Assembly (NCBI GenBank): GCA_023270095.1
Contig: JAGLSJ010000029.1
Coordinates: 1 to 7,002, forward strand
From: Minisyncoccota bacterium
GTDB lineage: Bacteria > Patescibacteriota > Minisyncoccia > JAHIHE01 > JAGLIN01
Direction of reading: 5' to 3'
DNA: 7,002 nucleotides
Position numbers and translations under genes: made by a program. Below the pieces are notes generated by a model. The model was not told the origin of the DNA. It ran no database searches and saw nothing but the letters and a program-made list of their open reading frames with translations. Of this stretch, positions 6,497-7,002 are shown in pieces (positions within the stretch are counted from its first letter, which is position 1; every line of letters starts with the position of its first letter).

Positions 6497-7002
6497 TTAA
6501 TTTCCACATCCGCAAGAGGAAGCGTCACATGTTCCACCACAAGATCCACTATCACCGCATGTTCCTCCTGTTGGCAATGAGATTTGTTCACTTGATATAT
6601 TTTCAGAAGTCGGTTCCGTTTCTTTTTCTGTGACGACAAATTTTCCCCAAACCATTTTCATCCAACAACTGAATTTAATGTCTCCTAATTTTGTGGGAGT
6701 AAATTCAATAATATTCTCTCCATAACGCAATTTCTTTTTAATGTTATAATCAGGCATAATGATTTCATCTGTACATCCAGACATTTGTTTGACATTAATG
6801 ACCCATCGAACAGGAATATCTTTTTTTACGAATAATACATTGGGAGAATACCCACTATAAGTTAAATTCATGTTAATTGTTTGAAATTCTTCAACATTTT
6901 CATCAATTATATATTCATTTTGACTTGTAGAATCTTTGGGAGCAAGCCCAACAAATCCATAACCGAAATTGATAAGTCCTCTGTTTAACATGAAAATTCC
7001 AA
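6497..7002 (-). CDS. C-terminal part of a membrane protein with cupredoxin-like domain and Cys-rich tail (partial)
   Basis: The frame stays open to the window edge, so the 5' end is missing. The codons before the first visible ATG (6991) read G-I-F. The stretch G-I-F-M-L-N-R-G-L resembles the last membrane helix of TauE/SafE-like (UreH-like) transporters, some of which are fused to a cupredoxin domain; this comes from memory of the family. Numbering from the ATG at 6991, residues about 36-121 form a cupredoxin-like beta domain, with YSPNVLFVKKDIPVRWVIN (48-66), SGC73 and the closing SC109WMKM113VWGKFVV. The visible part has no histidine, so candidate ligands are C73, C109, M111 and M113, suiting Cu(I). 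A Thr/Glu/Ser linker leads to a glycine-rich tail with cysteines at 145, 151, 155, 160 and 162. With copA 36 bases downstream, a copper binding or transfer role at the membrane is the natural reading. The ATG at 6991 alone would leave no export signal. Confidence 0.8.
   Translation of the reverse strand, partial: GIFMLNRGLINFGYGFVGLAPKDSTSQNEYIIDENVEEFQTINMNLTYSGYSPNVLFVKKDIPVRWVINVKQMSGCTDEIIMPDYNIKKKLRYGENIIEFTPTKLGDIKFSCWMKMVWGKFVVTEKETEPTSENISSEQISLPTGGTCGDSGSCGGTCDASSCGCGN

Noticed and set aside
6989..6991. ATG at 6991 as the true start of the cupredoxin gene
   Set aside because: The frame continues open upstream to the window edge with hydrophobic codons, and starting here would leave a protein without an export signal or full membrane helix. 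The gene is treated as partial.
1..7002. Recoded TGA stop codon, as in some Patescibacteria (Gracilibacteria, Absconditabacteria)
   Set aside because: No conserved gene is interrupted by in-frame TGA, and glycines and tryptophans use normal codons.
1..7002. CRISPR array or complete insertion sequence
   Set aside because: No regularly spaced direct repeats and no transposase gene are visible.

Overview
The window is AT-rich bacterial DNA carrying six protein genes and one tRNA. The best guess for the source is a member of the Patescibacteria (Candidate Phyla Radiation), perhaps near Moranbacteria/Parcubacteria. This rests on the AT-rich genome, the style of the MurJ and the secreted coiled-coil protein, short gaps between genes, and start codons without Shine-Dalgarno sequences. 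It is an inference, not a demonstrated assignment. The genetic code looks standard: tryptophan is TGG, the six stops are five TAA and one TAG, and no reading frame is interrupted by TGA.

Left part (1-1361, + strand): two genes 26 bases apart, read together and closed by a clear intrinsic terminator. The first encodes a small membrane-anchored protein with a very acidic tail. The second encodes an exported, lysine/glutamate-rich coiled-coil protein. Neither has a function I recognise. A tRNA-Ser(CGA) gene follows at 1438-1527.

The 372 bases between the tRNA and the next gene (1528-1899) have no credible gene. They hold a perfect 11-bp hairpin, a terminator-like hairpin with a competing pairing, and a 113-bp imperfect palindrome that begins TGTCAT and ends ATGACA. 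The palindrome looks like a dispersed non-coding repeat.

Middle (1900-4192): murJ, the lipid II flippase, is on the - strand. It shares a 118-bp AT-rich divergent promoter region with an unrecognised + strand gene. That gene has a tryptophan-rich N-terminus and a GHHR motif like that of ParB/sulfiredoxin-fold proteins.

Right part (4250-7002, - strand): a copper-handling pair. The upstream gene runs off the window edge. What is visible is the end of a membrane segment, a histidine-free cupredoxin-like domain with Cys/Met candidate ligands, and a cysteine-rich tail. It is followed 36 bases later by copA, a complete Cu(I)-exporting P1B-type ATPase. The likely logic is that the membrane/cupredoxin protein binds or passes Cu(I) at the envelope while CopA pumps it out of the cytoplasm. 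No copper-sensing regulator is visible. The most interesting items are the cupredoxin/Cys-tail protein, the GHHR protein and the palindromic repeat.
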